A stretch of 64,000 nt of DNA, taken from assembly GCA_029959085.1 (NCBI GenBank), contig JARWIR010000027.1, positions 9,486,001-9,550,000 on the forward strand. The letters run 5' to 3'. The notes below the pieces were generated by a model that saw only the letters and a list, made by a program, of their open reading frames with translations, was not told the DNA's origin and did no database searches. How positions within the stretch are numbered: position 1 is the stretch's first letter; every line of letters starts with the position of its first letter. Below, piece by piece: positions 1 to 14,990 of this stretch. The stretch is from Nemophila menziesii (Eukaryota > Streptophyta > Magnoliopsida > Boraginales > Hydrophyllaceae). The position numbers and the translations under genes were made by a program.

Positions 1-3000
1 CTCAGTTGATTGATCTGTAGTGGATGATGCGAGGACTGTCCAAAGCTTGAAAGTTATTTTTGTGATGTTGAGAACATCAATGGAAATTGCATCTCTTGTG
101 GTGAAATAATTTAATTTGTTCCATCTTGTGAAATTGATAAAGGATTTGTCATATGGTGTAGTTAAAAACGATATTTTTTTAAAGTTGAATTACACTTAGA
201 CAAGCCAAAAATAGTTATTATTGGATTAATTGATGAAACGGAAAATAAGCTCGAATACATCAAAAATATTGAGCATTCCTTATTAAAATTGAGAAATAAA
301 CATTATTTGATTTTAATATAATAGTAATTAGTTAAATAATAAACACAGTTTCCCAAAGTTAAAGTTATTTATAGAACTACTATAATATAAGGATAAACAA
401 AGATGAATCAGTCTAATACTGATAAGGAAAGACTTGTAAAAGAACAATAAAAAGACAATTAAAGCTAATGCCAATCCGCATTTATTTAAATTATAGACTG
501 ATAACAAATGTGACCAATTTTTACTGACACTAGTCAACGCAATAATTTATATATATACACACAATTATCGGTAGTAGATTGATTAATCGTTGTTTATACT
601 TATATTATAATAGTTCTAGGAAGAACTTTAACTCATGGGTAAGTGTGTTTATTTCTTACCTAACTAAAATTTATGATATGAATTAAGATTTAACTATCAA
701 CTAATTTTAACCAACTTTATATTAATACATATGCGAGATAAGTCAGAAAAATGAATATGAATTTAAGACGACAACATATCTTGAGACAACAACATACTAT
801 TATGTCAATTAGCTAAGACTGACGCATAACTTAAACTCTTTTATACTATACTTATCCGACGATAATTTTATATTGACAACGCCTGAATATATTTACTAAC
901 CTCATATATGCCAGGTTAGAATATATTTTTCCATTTCACTAGTATAAATGAATTATTTGTAAAATTTTAGTGATTTGTTTTGTTCAATACTATTATTTTT
1001 TAATTAAAAACTATAATAAGTATTCAGTTATGGTGTCTTTAATAGTTATTGTAATTATTTTAACAAAATTTGATTTATATAGAATTTCCTTATATGTTTA
1101 TAATATTTTAAATAGCTTAATTATTATTTAATAATATATTTGAAAAGTTTTGAGATACATACCATATAATTATAGTAATCCAAACGTGTTTTCTGTTTAG
1201 ATTTTTTATAATCTTAAAAATTAATAAAATAGAAAAATCCTATTAAAATTATTTAAAAAATGTATAATACAATATAATTCTAAAGTGTTGTTTATTTTAA
1301 AAGAACATTGTGTATAATAGTAATAATTTAAATTTTTATATTGTTCACTCTAGGATATTAAAATGTTTTAGTTGATGTATTAATTTCATATAGATGTAAT
1401 TTATAAATTAAATAAAAATACAATAATATTATTTGTGATAAAAACTGTATCTGCAATAAATTTAATAAAATTTAAAAAATTATACCATAAAAAATAAAAT
1501 TGGTTCGTTATTCAAGATCTTTGAGTGATATTTACTATCCAAAATTATATCATCCAATATACAACCTATAATGTTGTATGGTTGGATTAGTTAAATTGAC
1601 AATATTTTGAATTTATTAATCTAAATTCTAACAATTCTAATTGAATCACGTTACATCATTGGTTGTACAATTGATCGTAAGAATTTTATATAAGCGTCCA
1701 ATTATAATAACAAGTCACATTTGTACATTTTTATAACATTACTATGAACATTCTAATTTTATGTTTTTTTCTTTCATGGATAATTTAACATTCAGTTAAA
1801 CTTCCTCTTTGTTTTGTGAAGGATATTTAGTATACACGCCATTAATAAATGATATATTTTATTATTTGTAAAAATATTTTGAATACATATTAGTGATAGA
1901 AATGAAACACTTAATATTCCATATTTTCTCGTACCAACTCTTACATAAATAACTAACTCATTTAATTTATTAAGATAAATCTTTAAGAACACTATATATA
2001 ATAACATTAAATATACAAATATGATAATACAAAAATAAAATGACTTGTAAAAGAACAATAAAAAGACACTTAAAGTTAATTCCAATCCGTATTTATTTAA
2101 ATTATGGACTGATAAGAAATGTGACCAATTTTTACTGACACTAGTCAACACAATAATTTATATATATACACACAATTATATGTATTAGATTGATTAATCG
2201 TTGTTTATCCTTATATTATAATAGTTCTAGGAAGAACTTTAACTCATGGGTAAGTGTGTTTATTTCTTACCTAACTAAAATTTATGATATGAATTAAGAT
2301 TTAACTATCAACTAATTTTAACCAACTTTATATTAATACATACGCGAGATAAGTCAGAAAAATGAATATGAATTTAAGACAACAACATATCTTGAGACAA
2401 CAACATACTATTATGTCAATTAGCTAAGACTGACGCATAACTTAAACTCTTTCATACTATACTTATCTGACGATAATTTTATATTGACAACGCCTGAATA
2501 TATTTACTAACCTCATATATGCCAGGTTAGAATTTATTTTTCCATTTCACTAGTATAAATGAATTATTTGTAAAATTTTAGTGATTTTTTTGGTTCTATA
2601 CTATTTTTTTAAATTAAAAACTATAATAAGTATTGAGTTATGGTGTCTTTAATAGTTATTGTAATTTATTTAACAAAAATTAATTTATATAGAATTTCCT
2701 TATATGTTGATAATATTTTAAATAGCTTAATTATTATTTAATAATATATTTGAAAAGTTTTGAGATACATACCATATAATTATAGTAATCCAAACGTGTT
2801 TTCTGTTTAGATTTTTTATAATCTTAAAAATTAATAAAATATAGAAATCCTATTAAAATTATTTAAAAAATGTATAATACAATATAATTCTAAAGTGTTG
2901 TTTATTTTAAAAAACATTGTGTATAATAGTAATAATTTAAATTTTTATATTGTTCACTCTAGGATATTAAAATGTTTTAGTTGATGTATTAATTTCATAT

Positions 3001-5242
3001 AGATGTAACTTATAAATTAAATAAAAATACAATAATATTATTTGTGATAAAAACTGTATCTGCAATAAATTTAATAAACTTTAAAATTTAATAATTTATA
3101 TCATAAAAAATAAAATTGGTTCGTTATTCAAGATCTTTGAGTGATATTTACTATCCAAAATTATATCACCCAATATACAACTTATAATGTTGTATGGCTC
3201 GATTAGTTAAATTGTCAAGATTTTGAATTTATTAATCTAAATTCTAACAATTCTAATTGAATCACGTTACATCATTTGTTGTAAAATTGATCGTAAGAAT
3301 TTTATATAAGCGTCCAATTATAATAACAAGTCACATTTGTACATTTTTATAACATTACTATGAACATTCTAATTTTATGTTTTTTTCTTTCATGGATAAT
3401 TTAACATTCAGTTAAACTTCCTCTTTGTTTTGTGAAGGATATTTAGTATACACGCCATTAATAAATGATATATTTTATTATATGTAAAAATATTTTGAAT
3501 ACATATTAGTGATAGAAATGAAACACTTAATATTCCATATTTTCTCGTACCAACGCTTACATAAATAACTAACTCATTTAATTTATTAAGATAAATCTTT
3601 AAGAACACTATATATAATAACATTAAATATACAAATATGATAATACAAAAATAAAAAGACTTGTAAAAGAACAATAAAAAGACACTTAAAGTTAATGCCA
3701 ATCCGTATTTATTTAAATTATAGACTGATAAGAAATGTGACCGAATTTTACTGACACTAGTCAACACAATAATTTATATATATACACACAATTATATGTA
3801 TTAGATTGATTAATCGTTGTTTATCCTTATATTATAATAGTTCTAGGAAGAACTTTAACTCATGGGTAAGTGTGTTTATTTCTTACCTAACTAAAATTTA
3901 TGATATGAATTAAGATTTAACTATCAACTAATTTTAACCAACTTTATATTAATACATATGCGAGATAAGTCAGAAAAATGAATATGAATTTAAGACAACA
4001 ACATACTATTATGTCAATTAGCTAAGACTGACGCATAACTTAAACTCTTTCATTCTATACTTATCTGACGATAATTTTATATTGACAACGCTTGAATATA
4101 TTTACTAACCTCATATATGCCAGGTTAGAATTTATTTTTCCATTTCACTAGTATAAATGAATTATTTGTAAAATTTTAGTGATTTTATTGGTTCTATACT
4201 ATTATTTTTTAATTAAAAACTATAATAAGTATTGAGTTATGGTGTCTTTAATAGTTATTGTAATTTATTTAACAAAAATTAATTTAAATAGAATTTCCTT
4301 ATATGTTGATAATATTTTAAATAGCTTAATTATTATTTAATAATATATTTGAAAAGTTTTGAGATACATACCATATAATTATAGTACTCCAAACGTGTTT
4401 TCTGTTTAGATTTTTTATAATCTTAAAAATTAATAAAATAGAAAAATCCTATTAAAATTATTTAAAAAGTGTATAATACAATATAATTCTAAAGTGTTGT
4501 TTATTTTAAAAAAACATTGTGTATAATAGTAATAATTTAAATTTTTATATTGTTCACACTAGGATATTAAAATGTTTTAGTTGATGTATTAATTTCATAT
4601 AGATGTAATTTATAAATTAAATAAAAATACAATAATATTATTTGTGATAAAAACTGTATCTGCAATAAATTTAATAAAATTTATATCATAAAAAATTAAA
4701 TTGGTTCGTTATTCAAGATCTTTGAGTGATATTTACTATCCAAAATTATATCACCCAATATACAACCTATAATGTTGTATGGTTGGATTAGTTAAATTGA
4801 CAATATTTTGAATTTATTAATCTAAATTCTAACAATTCTAATTGAATCACGTTACATCTTTGGTTGTACAATTGATCGTAAGAATTTTATATAAGCGTCC
4901 AATTATAATAACAAGTCACATTTATACATTTTTATAACATTACTATAAATATTTTCATGTTTTATTTTTTTTCCTTCATTGATAATTTAACATAGAAGTT
5001 AAACTTCCTCTTATTTTTTTGAAGCATATTTAGTATACATGACATTAATAAATGATATTTTTTATTATATGTAAAAATATTTTGAATACATATTGGTGGA
5101 CAAAATGAAACAGATTAATATTCCATATTTCTCATACTAACTCTTACATAAATAATTAACTCATTTAATTTATTTAGATAAATATTTAAGAACACTATAT
5201 ATAATAACAATAAATATACAAATACGATAAAACAAAAAAAAA

Positions 5243-5787
5243 TCATATTTTAGATGTCTTACATAAAATCAAAAGCATCCTAAATATACAAATAAAATAA
5301 AAAGCTTGTTTGACTTCTTAAGGGTTATCCTTAAATAGAAATTAACAATCATTTCAAGTGTAATTTCTCAGTTGATCTGTAGTGGATGATGCGAGGACTG
5401 TCCAAAGCTTGAAAGTTGTTTTTTTGATGTTGAGAACGTCAATGGAAATTGTATCTCTTGTTGTGAAATAATTTAATTTGATCAATCTTGTGAAATTGAT
5501 AAAGGATTTGTCATATGGTGTAGTTAAAAACGATATTTTTGTAAAGTTTAATTTCACTTAGAGAAGCCAAAAATAGTTATTATTGGACTAATCGATGAAA
5601 CGGATAAGCTCGAATAAATCAAAAATATTGAGCATTCCTTATTAAAATTTAGAAATAAACATTATTTTATTTTAATAAAATAGTAATTAGTTAAATAATA
5701 AACACACTTTCCCAAAGTTAAAGTTATTTCTAGAACTATTATAATATAAGGATAAACAAAGATGATTAGCCTAATACGATAAGGAAA
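5243..5787. repeat. Satellite module present only in long units (representative copy)
   Basis: A block of about 545 bp whose presence distinguishes long from short satellite units. Other copies lie at 1-430 (cut by the window edge), about 7314-7868, 15943-16491, 18009-18557 and 21672-22204 (cut by the junction with element C). In short units the flanking sequence, ending in acaaaaataaaaag, runs straight into acttgtaaaagaac. The module contains the landmark gtggatgatgcgaggactgt, the least AT-rich stretch of the array, and the left arm of an inverted repeat. A 67-codon minus-strand frame recurs in several copies but resembles no protein I recognise. Confidence 0.85.
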
Positions 5788-6025
5788 GACTTGTAAAAGA
5801 ATAATAAAAAGACGCTCAAAACTTATGCTAATCCGTATTTATTTAAATTATTGACTGATAACAAATGTGACCGATTTTTACTGACACTAGTCAATGAAAT
5901 AATTTATATATATACACACAATTATATGTATTAGATTGATTAATCGTTGTTTATCCTTATATTATAATAGTTCTAGGAAGAACTTTAACTCAAGGGTAAG
6001 TGTGTTTATTTCTTAACTAATTAAA
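5684..6025. repeat. Inverted repeat inside long satellite units
   Basis: The left arm (about 5684-5775) and right arm (about 5930-6025) are reverse complements over roughly 90 bp with clear similarity, including a near-perfect core around tatcCTTATATTATAATAG on the right arm. The spacer is about 155 bp. The left arm lies in the long-unit module, so short units cannot form the structure. Equivalent pairs occur in every long unit, for example around 330-650, 7770-8100, 16390-16730 and 18450-18790. Confidence 0.8.
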
Positions 6026-7438
6026 ATTTATGATATGAATTAAGATTTAACTATCAACTAATTTTAACCAACTTTATATTAATACATATGCGAGATAAGT
6101 CAGAAAAATGAATATGAATTTAAGACGACAACATACTATTATACAAATTAGCTAAGATTGATGCATAACTTAAACACCTTCATACTATACTTATCCAACG
6201 GAAATTTAATATTGACAACGCCTGAATATATTTACTAACCTCATATGTGCTAGGTTAGAATTAATTTTTCCAATACGCTAGTATAAATGAATTATTTGTA
6301 AAAGTTTAGTGTTTTTTTTGTTCTATACTATTATTTTTTAATAAAAAACTATAATAAGTATTGAGTTATGGTGTCTTTAATAGTTATTGTAATTTATTTA
6401 ACGTACTTCAATTTATATAGAATTTACTTATATGTTGATATAATTTTAAATAGCTTAATTATTATTTAATAATATATTTGAAAAGTTTTGAGATACATAC
6501 CATATAATTATAGTAATCAAAATGTGTTTTAGATTTTTTATAATCTTAAAAATTAATAAAATATAAAAATCATATTAAAATTATTTAAAAAAAATATAGT
6601 ACAATATAATTCTAAAGTGTTGTTTATTTTAAAAAAACATTGTGTATAATAGTAATAATTTTAATTTTTATATTGTTCACTCTAGGATATTAAAATATTT
6701 TAGTTGATGTATTAATTTCATATAGATGTAATTTATAAATTAAATATAAATACAATAATATTATTTGTGATAAAAACTATATCTGCAATAAATTTAATAA
6801 AATTTAAAATTTAAATTTTATATTATAAAAAATAAAATTGGTTAGTTATTCAAGATCTTTGAGTGATATTTACTATCCAAAATTATATCACCCAATATAA
6901 CACCTATAATGTTGTACGGTTCGATTAGTTAAATTGTCTATATTTTGAATTTATAAATCTAAATTCTAACCATTCTAATTGATTCACGTTACATTTGTAC
7001 ATTTTTATAACATTACTATGAACATTCTAATTTTATGTTTTTTTCTTTCATGGATAATTTAACATATCAGTTAAACTTCCTCTTATTTTTGTGAAGGATA
7101 TTTAGTATACACGACATTAATAAATTATATTTTTTATTATATGTAAAAATATTTTGAATACATATTAGTGATAGAATGAAACACTTAATATTCCATATTT
7201 TCTCGTACCAACTCTTACATAAATAACTAACTCATTTAATTTATTAAGATAAATCTTTAAGAACACTATATATAATAACATTAAATATACAAATATGATA
7301 ATACAAAAAATTATCATATTTTAAATGTCTTACATAAAATCAAAAGCATCCTAAATATATAAATCAAATAAAAAGCTTGTTTGACTTTCTTAAGGGCTAT
7401 CCTTAAATAGAAAACAACAATCATTTCAAGTGTAAGAT

Positions 7439-10400
7439 CTCAGTTGATTGATCTGTAGTGGATGATGCGAGGACTGTCCAAAGCTTGAAAGTTATTTTTG
7501 TGATGTTGAGAACATCAATGGAAATTGCATCTCTTGTGGTGAAATAATTTAATTTGTTCCATCTTGTGAAATTGATAAAGGATTTGTCATATGGTGTAGT
7601 TAAAAACGATATTTTTTTAAAGTTGAATTACACTTAGACAAGCCAAAAATAGTTATTATTGGATTAATTGATGAAACGGAAAATAAGCTCGAATACATCA
7701 AAAATATTGAGCATTCCTTATTAAAATTGAGAAATAAACATTATTTGATTTTAATATAATAGTAATTAGTTAAATAATAAACACAGTTTCCCAAAGTTAA
7801 AGTTATTTATAGAACTACTATAATATAAGGATAAACAAAGATGAATCAGTCTAATACTGATAAGGAAAGACTTGTAAAAGAACAATAAAAAGACAATTAA
7901 AGCTAATGCCAATCCGCATTTATTTAAATTATAGACTGATAACAAATGTGACCAATTTTTACTGACACTAGTCAACGCAATAATTTATATATATACACAC
8001 AATTATCGGTAGTAGATTGATTAATCGTTGTTTATACTTATATTATAATAGTTCTAGGAAGAACTTTAACTCATGGGTAAGTGTGTTTATTTCTTACCTA
8101 ACTAAAATTTATGATATGAATTAAGATTTAACTATCAACTAATTTTAACCAACTTTATATTAATACATATGCGAGATAAGTCAGAAAAATGAATATGAAT
8201 TTAAGACGACAACATATCTTGAGACAACAACATACTATTATGTCAATTAGCTAAGACTGACGCATAACTTAAACTCTTTTATACTATACTTATCCGACGA
8301 TAATTTTATATTGACAACGCCTGAATATATTTACTAACCTCATATATGCCAGGTTAGAATATATTTTTCCATTTCACTAGTATAAATGAATTATTTGTAA
8401 AATTTTAGTGATTTGTTTTGTTCAATACTATTATTTTTTAATTAAAAACTATAATAAGTATTCAGTTATGGTGTCTTTAATAGTTATTGTAATTATTTTA
8501 ACAAAATTTGATTTATATAGAATTTCCTTATATGTTTATAATATTTTAAATAGCTTAATTATTATTTAATAATATATTTGAAAAGTTTTGAGATACATAC
8601 CATATAATTATAGTAATCCAAACGTGTTTTCTGTTTAGATTTTTTATAATCTTAAAAATTAATAAAATAGAAAAATCCTATTAAAATTATTTAAAAAATG
8701 TATAATACAATATAATTCTAAAGTGTTGTTTATTTTAAAAGAACATTGTGTATAATAGTAATAATTTAAATTTTTATATTGTTCACTCTAGGATATTAAA
8801 ATGTTTTAGTTGATGTATTAATTTCATATAGATGTAATTTATAAATTAAATAAAAATACAATAATATTATTTGTGATAAAAACTGTATCTGCAATAAATT
8901 TAATAAAATTTAAAAAATTATACCATAAAAAATAAAATTGGTTCGTTATTCAAGATCTTTGAGTGATATTTACTATCCAAAATTATATCATCCAATATAC
9001 AACCTATAATGTTGTATGGTTGGATTAGTTAAATTGACAATATTTTGAATTTATTAATCTAAATTCTAACAATTCTAATTGAATCACGTTACATCATTGG
9101 TTGTACAATTGATCGTAAGAATTTTATATAAGCGTCCAATTATAATAACAAGTCACATTTGTACATTTTTATAACATTACTATGAACATTCTAATTTTAT
9201 GTTTTTTTCTTTCATGGATAATTTAACATTCAGTTAAACTTCCTCTTTGTTTTGTGAAGGATATTTAGTATACACGCCATTAATAAATGATATATTTTAT
9301 TATTTGTAAAAATATTTTGAATACATATTAGTGATAGAAATGAAACACTTAATATTCCATATTTTCTCGTACCAACTCTTACATAAATAACTAACTCATT
9401 TAATTTATTAAGATAAATCTTTAAGAACACTATATATAATAACATTAAATATACAAATATGATAATACAAAAATAAAATGACTTGTAAAAGAACAATAAA
9501 AAGACACTTAAAGTTAATTCCAATCCGTATTTATTTAAATTATGGACTGATAAGAAATGTGACCAATTTTTACTGACACTAGTCAACACAATAATTTATA
9601 TATATACACACAATTATATGTATTAGATTGATTAATCGTTGTTTATCCTTATATTATAATAGTTCTAGGAAGAACTTTAACTCATGGGTAAGTGTGTTTA
9701 TTTCTTACCTAACTAAAATTTATGATATGAATTAAGATTTAACTATCAACTAATTTTAACCAACTTTATATTAATACATACGCGAGATAAGTCAGAAAAA
9801 TGAATATGAATTTAAGACAACAACATATCTTGAGACAACAACATACTATTATGTCAATTAGCTAAGACTGACGCATAACTTAAACTCTTTCATACTATAC
9901 TTATCTGACGATAATTTTATATTGACAACGCCTGAATATATTTACTAACCTCATATATGCCAGGTTAGAATTTATTTTTCCATTTCACTAGTATAAATGA
10001 ATTATTTGTAAAATTTTAGTGATTTTTTTGGTTCTATACTATTTTTTTAAATTAAAAACTATAATAAGTATTGAGTTATGGTGTCTTTAATAGTTATTGT
10101 AATTTATTTAACAAAAATTAATTTATATAGAATTTCCTTATATGTTGATAATATTTTAAATAGCTTAATTATTATTTAATAATATATTTGAAAAGTTTTG
10201 AGATACATACCATATAATTATAGTAATCCAAACGTGTTTTCTGTTTAGATTTTTTATAATCTTAAAAATTAATAAAATATAGAAATCCTATTAAAATTAT
10301 TTAAAAAATGTATAATACAATATAATTCTAAAGTGTTGTTTATTTTAAAAAACATTGTGTATAATAGTAATAATTTAAATTTTTATATTGTTCACTCTAG

Positions 10401-11128
10401 GATATTAAAATGTTTTAGTTGATGTATTAATTTCATATAGATGTAACTTATAAATTAAATAAAAATACAATAATATTATTTGTGATAAAAACTGTATCTG
10501 CAATAAATTTAATAAACTTTAAAATTTAATAATTTATATCATAAAAAATAAAATTGGTTCGTTATTCAAGATCTTTGAGTGATATTTACTATCCAAAATT
10601 ATATCACCCAATATACAACTTATAATGTTGTATGGCTCGATTAGTTAAATTGTCAAGATTTTGAATTTATTAATCTAAATTCTAACAATTCTAATTGAAT
10701 CACGTTACATCATTTGTTGTAAAATTGATCGTAAGAATTTTATATAAGCGTCCAATTATAATAACAAGTCACATTTGTACATTTTTATAACATTACTATG
10801 AACATTCTAATTTTATGTTTTTTTCTTTCATGGATAATTTAACATTCAGTTAAACTTCCTCTTTGTTTTGTGAAGGATATTTAGTATACACGCCATTAAT
10901 AAATGATATATTTTATTATATGTAAAAATATTTTGAATACATATTAGTGATAGAAATGAAACACTTAATATTCCATATTTTCTCGTACCAACGCTTACAT
11001 AAATAACTAACTCATTTAATTTATTAAGATAAATCTTTAAGAACACTATATATAATAACATTAAATATACAAATATGATAATACAAAAATAAAAAGACTT
11101 GTAAAAGAACAATAAAAAGACACTTAAA
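7439..11128. repeat. 7,438-bp-offset duplicate of positions 1 to about 3690
   Basis: Position 1 matches 7439, and the two stretches read as essentially identical through about 3690 / 11128, including all private variants I compared. After that point the right copy switches to variants of the neighbouring unit near 9512 (for example gttaattccaatccg instead of gttaatgccaatccg, and tacatacgcg instead of tacatatgcg). This is the signature of a recent unequal exchange covering several units. Confidence 0.85.
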
Positions 11129-13445
11129 GTTAATTCCAATCCGTATTTATTTAAATTATGGACTGATAAGAAATGTGGCCAATTTTTACTGACACTAGTC
11201 AACACAATAATTTATATATATACACACAATTATATGTATTAGATTGATTAATCGTTGTTTATCCTTATATTATAATAGTTCTAGGAAGAACTTTAACTCA
11301 TGGGTATGTGTGTTTATTTCTTACCTAACTAAAATTTATGATATGAATTAAGATTTAACTATCAACTAATTTTAACCAACTTTATATTAATACATACGCG
11401 AGATAAGTCAGAAAAATGAATATGAATTTAAGACAACAACATATCTTGAGACAACAACATACTATTATGTCAATTAGCTAAGACTGACGCATAACTTAAA
11501 CTCTTTCATACTATACTTATCTGACGATAATTTTATATTGACAACGCCTGAATATATTTACTAACCTCATATATGCCAGGTTAGAATTTATTTTTCCATT
11601 TCACTAGTATAAATGAATTATTTGTAAAATTTTAGTGATTTTTTTGGTTCTATACTATTTTTTTTTAATTAAAAACTATAATAAGTATTGAGTTATGGTG
11701 TCTTTAATAGTTATTGTAATTTATTTAACAAAAATTAATTTATATAGAATTTCCTTATATGTTGATAATATTTTAAATAGCTTAATTATTATTTAATAAT
11801 ATATTTGAAAAGTTTTGAGATACATACCATATAATTATAGTAATCCAAACGTGTTTTCTGTTTAGATTTTTTATAATCTTAAAAATTAATAAAATATAGA
11901 AATCCTATTAAAATTATTTAAAAAATGTATAATACAATATAATTCTAAAGTGTTGTTTATTTTAAAAAAACATTGTGTATAATAGTAATAATTTAAATTT
12001 TTATATTGTTCACTCTAGGATATTAAAATGTTTTAGTTGATGTATTAATTTCATATAGATGTAACTTATAAATTAAATAAAAATACAATAATATTATTTG
12101 TGATAAAAACTGTATCTGCAATAAATTTAATAAACTTTAAAATTTAATAATTTATATCATAAAAAATAAAATTGGTTCGTTATTCAAGATCTTTGAGTGA
12201 TATTTACTATCCAAAATTATATCACCCAATATACAACCTATAATGTTGTATGGCTCGATTAGTTAAATTGTCAAGATTTTGAATTTATTAATCTAAATTC
12301 TAACAATTCTAATTGAATCACGTTACATCATTTGTTGTAAAATTGATCGTAAGAATTTTATATAAGCGTCCAATTATAATAACAAGTCACATTTTTACAT
12401 TTTTATAACATTACTATAAACATTCTAATTTTATGTTTTTTTCTTTCATGGATAATTTAACATATCAGTTAAACTTCCTCTTATTTTTGTGAAGGATATT
12501 TAGTATACACGACATTAATAAATGATATTTTTTACATATGTAAAAATATTTTGAATACATATTAGTGATAGAAATGAAACACTTAATATTCCATATTTTC
12601 TCGGACCAACTCTTACATAAATAACTAACTCATTTAATTTATTAAGATAAATCTTTAAGAACACTATATATAATAACATTATATACACAAATATGATAAT
12701 ACAAAAATAAAAAGACTTGTAAAAGAACAATATAAAGACACTTAAAGTTAATGCCAATCGGTATTTATTTAAATTATAGACTGATAAGAAATGTGACCGA
12801 TTTTTACTGACACTAGTCAACACAATACTTTATATATATACACAATTATATGTACTAGATTGATTAATCGTTGTTTATCCTTATATTATAATAGTTCTAG
12901 GAAGAACTTTAACTCATGGGTAAGTGTGTTTATTTCTTACCTAACTAAAATTTATGATATGAATTAAGATTTAACTATCAACTAATTTTAACCAACTTTA
13001 TATTAATACATATGCGAGATAAGTCAGAAAAATGAATATGAATTTAAGACAACAACAAATCTTGAGACAACACCATACTATTATGTCAATTAGCTAAGAC
13101 TGACGCATAACTCAAACTCTTTCATACTATACTTATCCGACGATAATTTTATATTGACAACGCTTGAATATATTTACTAACCTCATATATGCCAGTTTAG
13201 AATTTATTTTTCCATTTCACTAGTATAAATGAATTATTTGTAAAATTTTAGTGATTTTTTTGGTTCTATACTATTATTTTTTAATTAAAAACTATAATAA
13301 GTATTGAGTTATGGTGTCTTTAATAGTTATTGTAATTTATTTAACAAAAATTAATTTATATAGAATATCCTTATATGTTGATATAATTTTAAATAGCTTA
13401 ATTATTATTTAATAATATATTTGAAAAGTTTTGAGATACATACCA

Positions 13446-14990
13446 TATAATTATAGTAATCCAAACGTGTTTTCTGTTTAGATTTTTTATAATCTTAAAA
13501 ATTAATAAAATATAGAAATCCTATTAAAATTATTTAAAAAATGTATAATACAATATAATTCTAAAGTGTTGTTTATTTTAAAAAAACATTGTGTATAATA
13601 GTAATAATTTAAATTTTTATATTGTTCACTCTAGGATATTAAAATGTTTTAGTTGATGTATTAATTTCATATAGATGTAACTTATAAATTAAATAAAAAT
13701 ACAATAATATTATTTGTGATAAAAACTGTATCTGCAATAAATTTAATAAACTTTAAAATTTAATAATTTATATCATAAAAAATAAAATTGGTTCGTTATT
13801 CAAGATCTTTGAGTGATATTTACTATCCAAAATTATATCACCCAATATACAACCTATAATGTTGTATGGCTCGATTAGTTAAATTGTCAAGATTTTGAAT
13901 TTATTAATCTAAATTCTAACAATTCTAATTGAATCACGTTACATCATTTGTTGTAAAATTGATCGTAAGAATTTTATATAAGCGTCCAATTATAATAACA
14001 AGTCACATTTTTACATTTTTATAACATTACTATAAACATTCTAATTTTATGTTTTTTTCTTTCATGGATAATTTAACATATCAGTTAAACTTCCTCTTAT
14101 TTTTGTGAAGGATATTTAGTATACACGACATTAATAAATGATATTTTTTACATATGTAAAAATATTTTGAATACATATTAGTGATAGAAATGAAACACTT
14201 AATATTCCATATTTTCTCGGACCAACTCTTACATAAATAACTAACTCATTTAATTTATTAAGATAAATCTTTAAGAACACTATATATAATAACATTATAT
14301 ACACAAATATGATAATACAAAAATAAAAAGACTTGTAAAAGAACAATATAAAGACACTTAAAGTTAATGCCAATCGGTATTTATTTAAATTATAGACTGA
14401 TAAGAAATGTGACCGATTTTTACTGACACTAGTCAACACAATACTTTATATATATACACAATTATATGTACTAGATTGATTAATCGTTGTTTATCCTTAT
14501 ATTATAATAGTTCTAGGAAGAACTTTAACTCATGGGTAAGTGTGTTTATTTCTTACCTAACTAAAATTTATGATATGAATTAAGATTTAACTATCAACTA
14601 ATTTTAACCAACTTTATATTAATACATATGCGAGATAAGTCAGAAAAATGAATATGAATTTAAGACAACAACAAATCTTGAGACAACACCATACTATTAT
14701 GTCAATTAGCTAAGACTGACGCATAACTCAAACTCTTTCATACTATACTTATCCGACGATAATTTTATATTGACAACGCTTGAATATATTTACTAACCTC
14801 ATATATGCCAGTTTAGAATTTATTTTTCCATTTCACTAGTATAAATGAATTATTTGTAAAATTTTAGTGATTTTTTTGGTTCTATACTATTATTTTTTAA
14901 TTAAAAACTATAATAAGTATTGAGTTATGGTGTCTTTAATAGTTATTGTAATTTATTTAACAAAAATTAATTTATATAGAATATCCTTAT
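13446..14990. repeat. Recent single-unit duplication (offset 1,616 bp)
   Basis: This stretch is nearly identical to about 11830-13374 at an offset of 1,616 bp, including private variants such as tctcggaccaactc and caatcggtatttat. The copies separate at about 13383/14999, where ttgatataatttt becomes ttgatatatttt. It marks a second, independent homogenisation event in the array. Confidence 0.75.
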
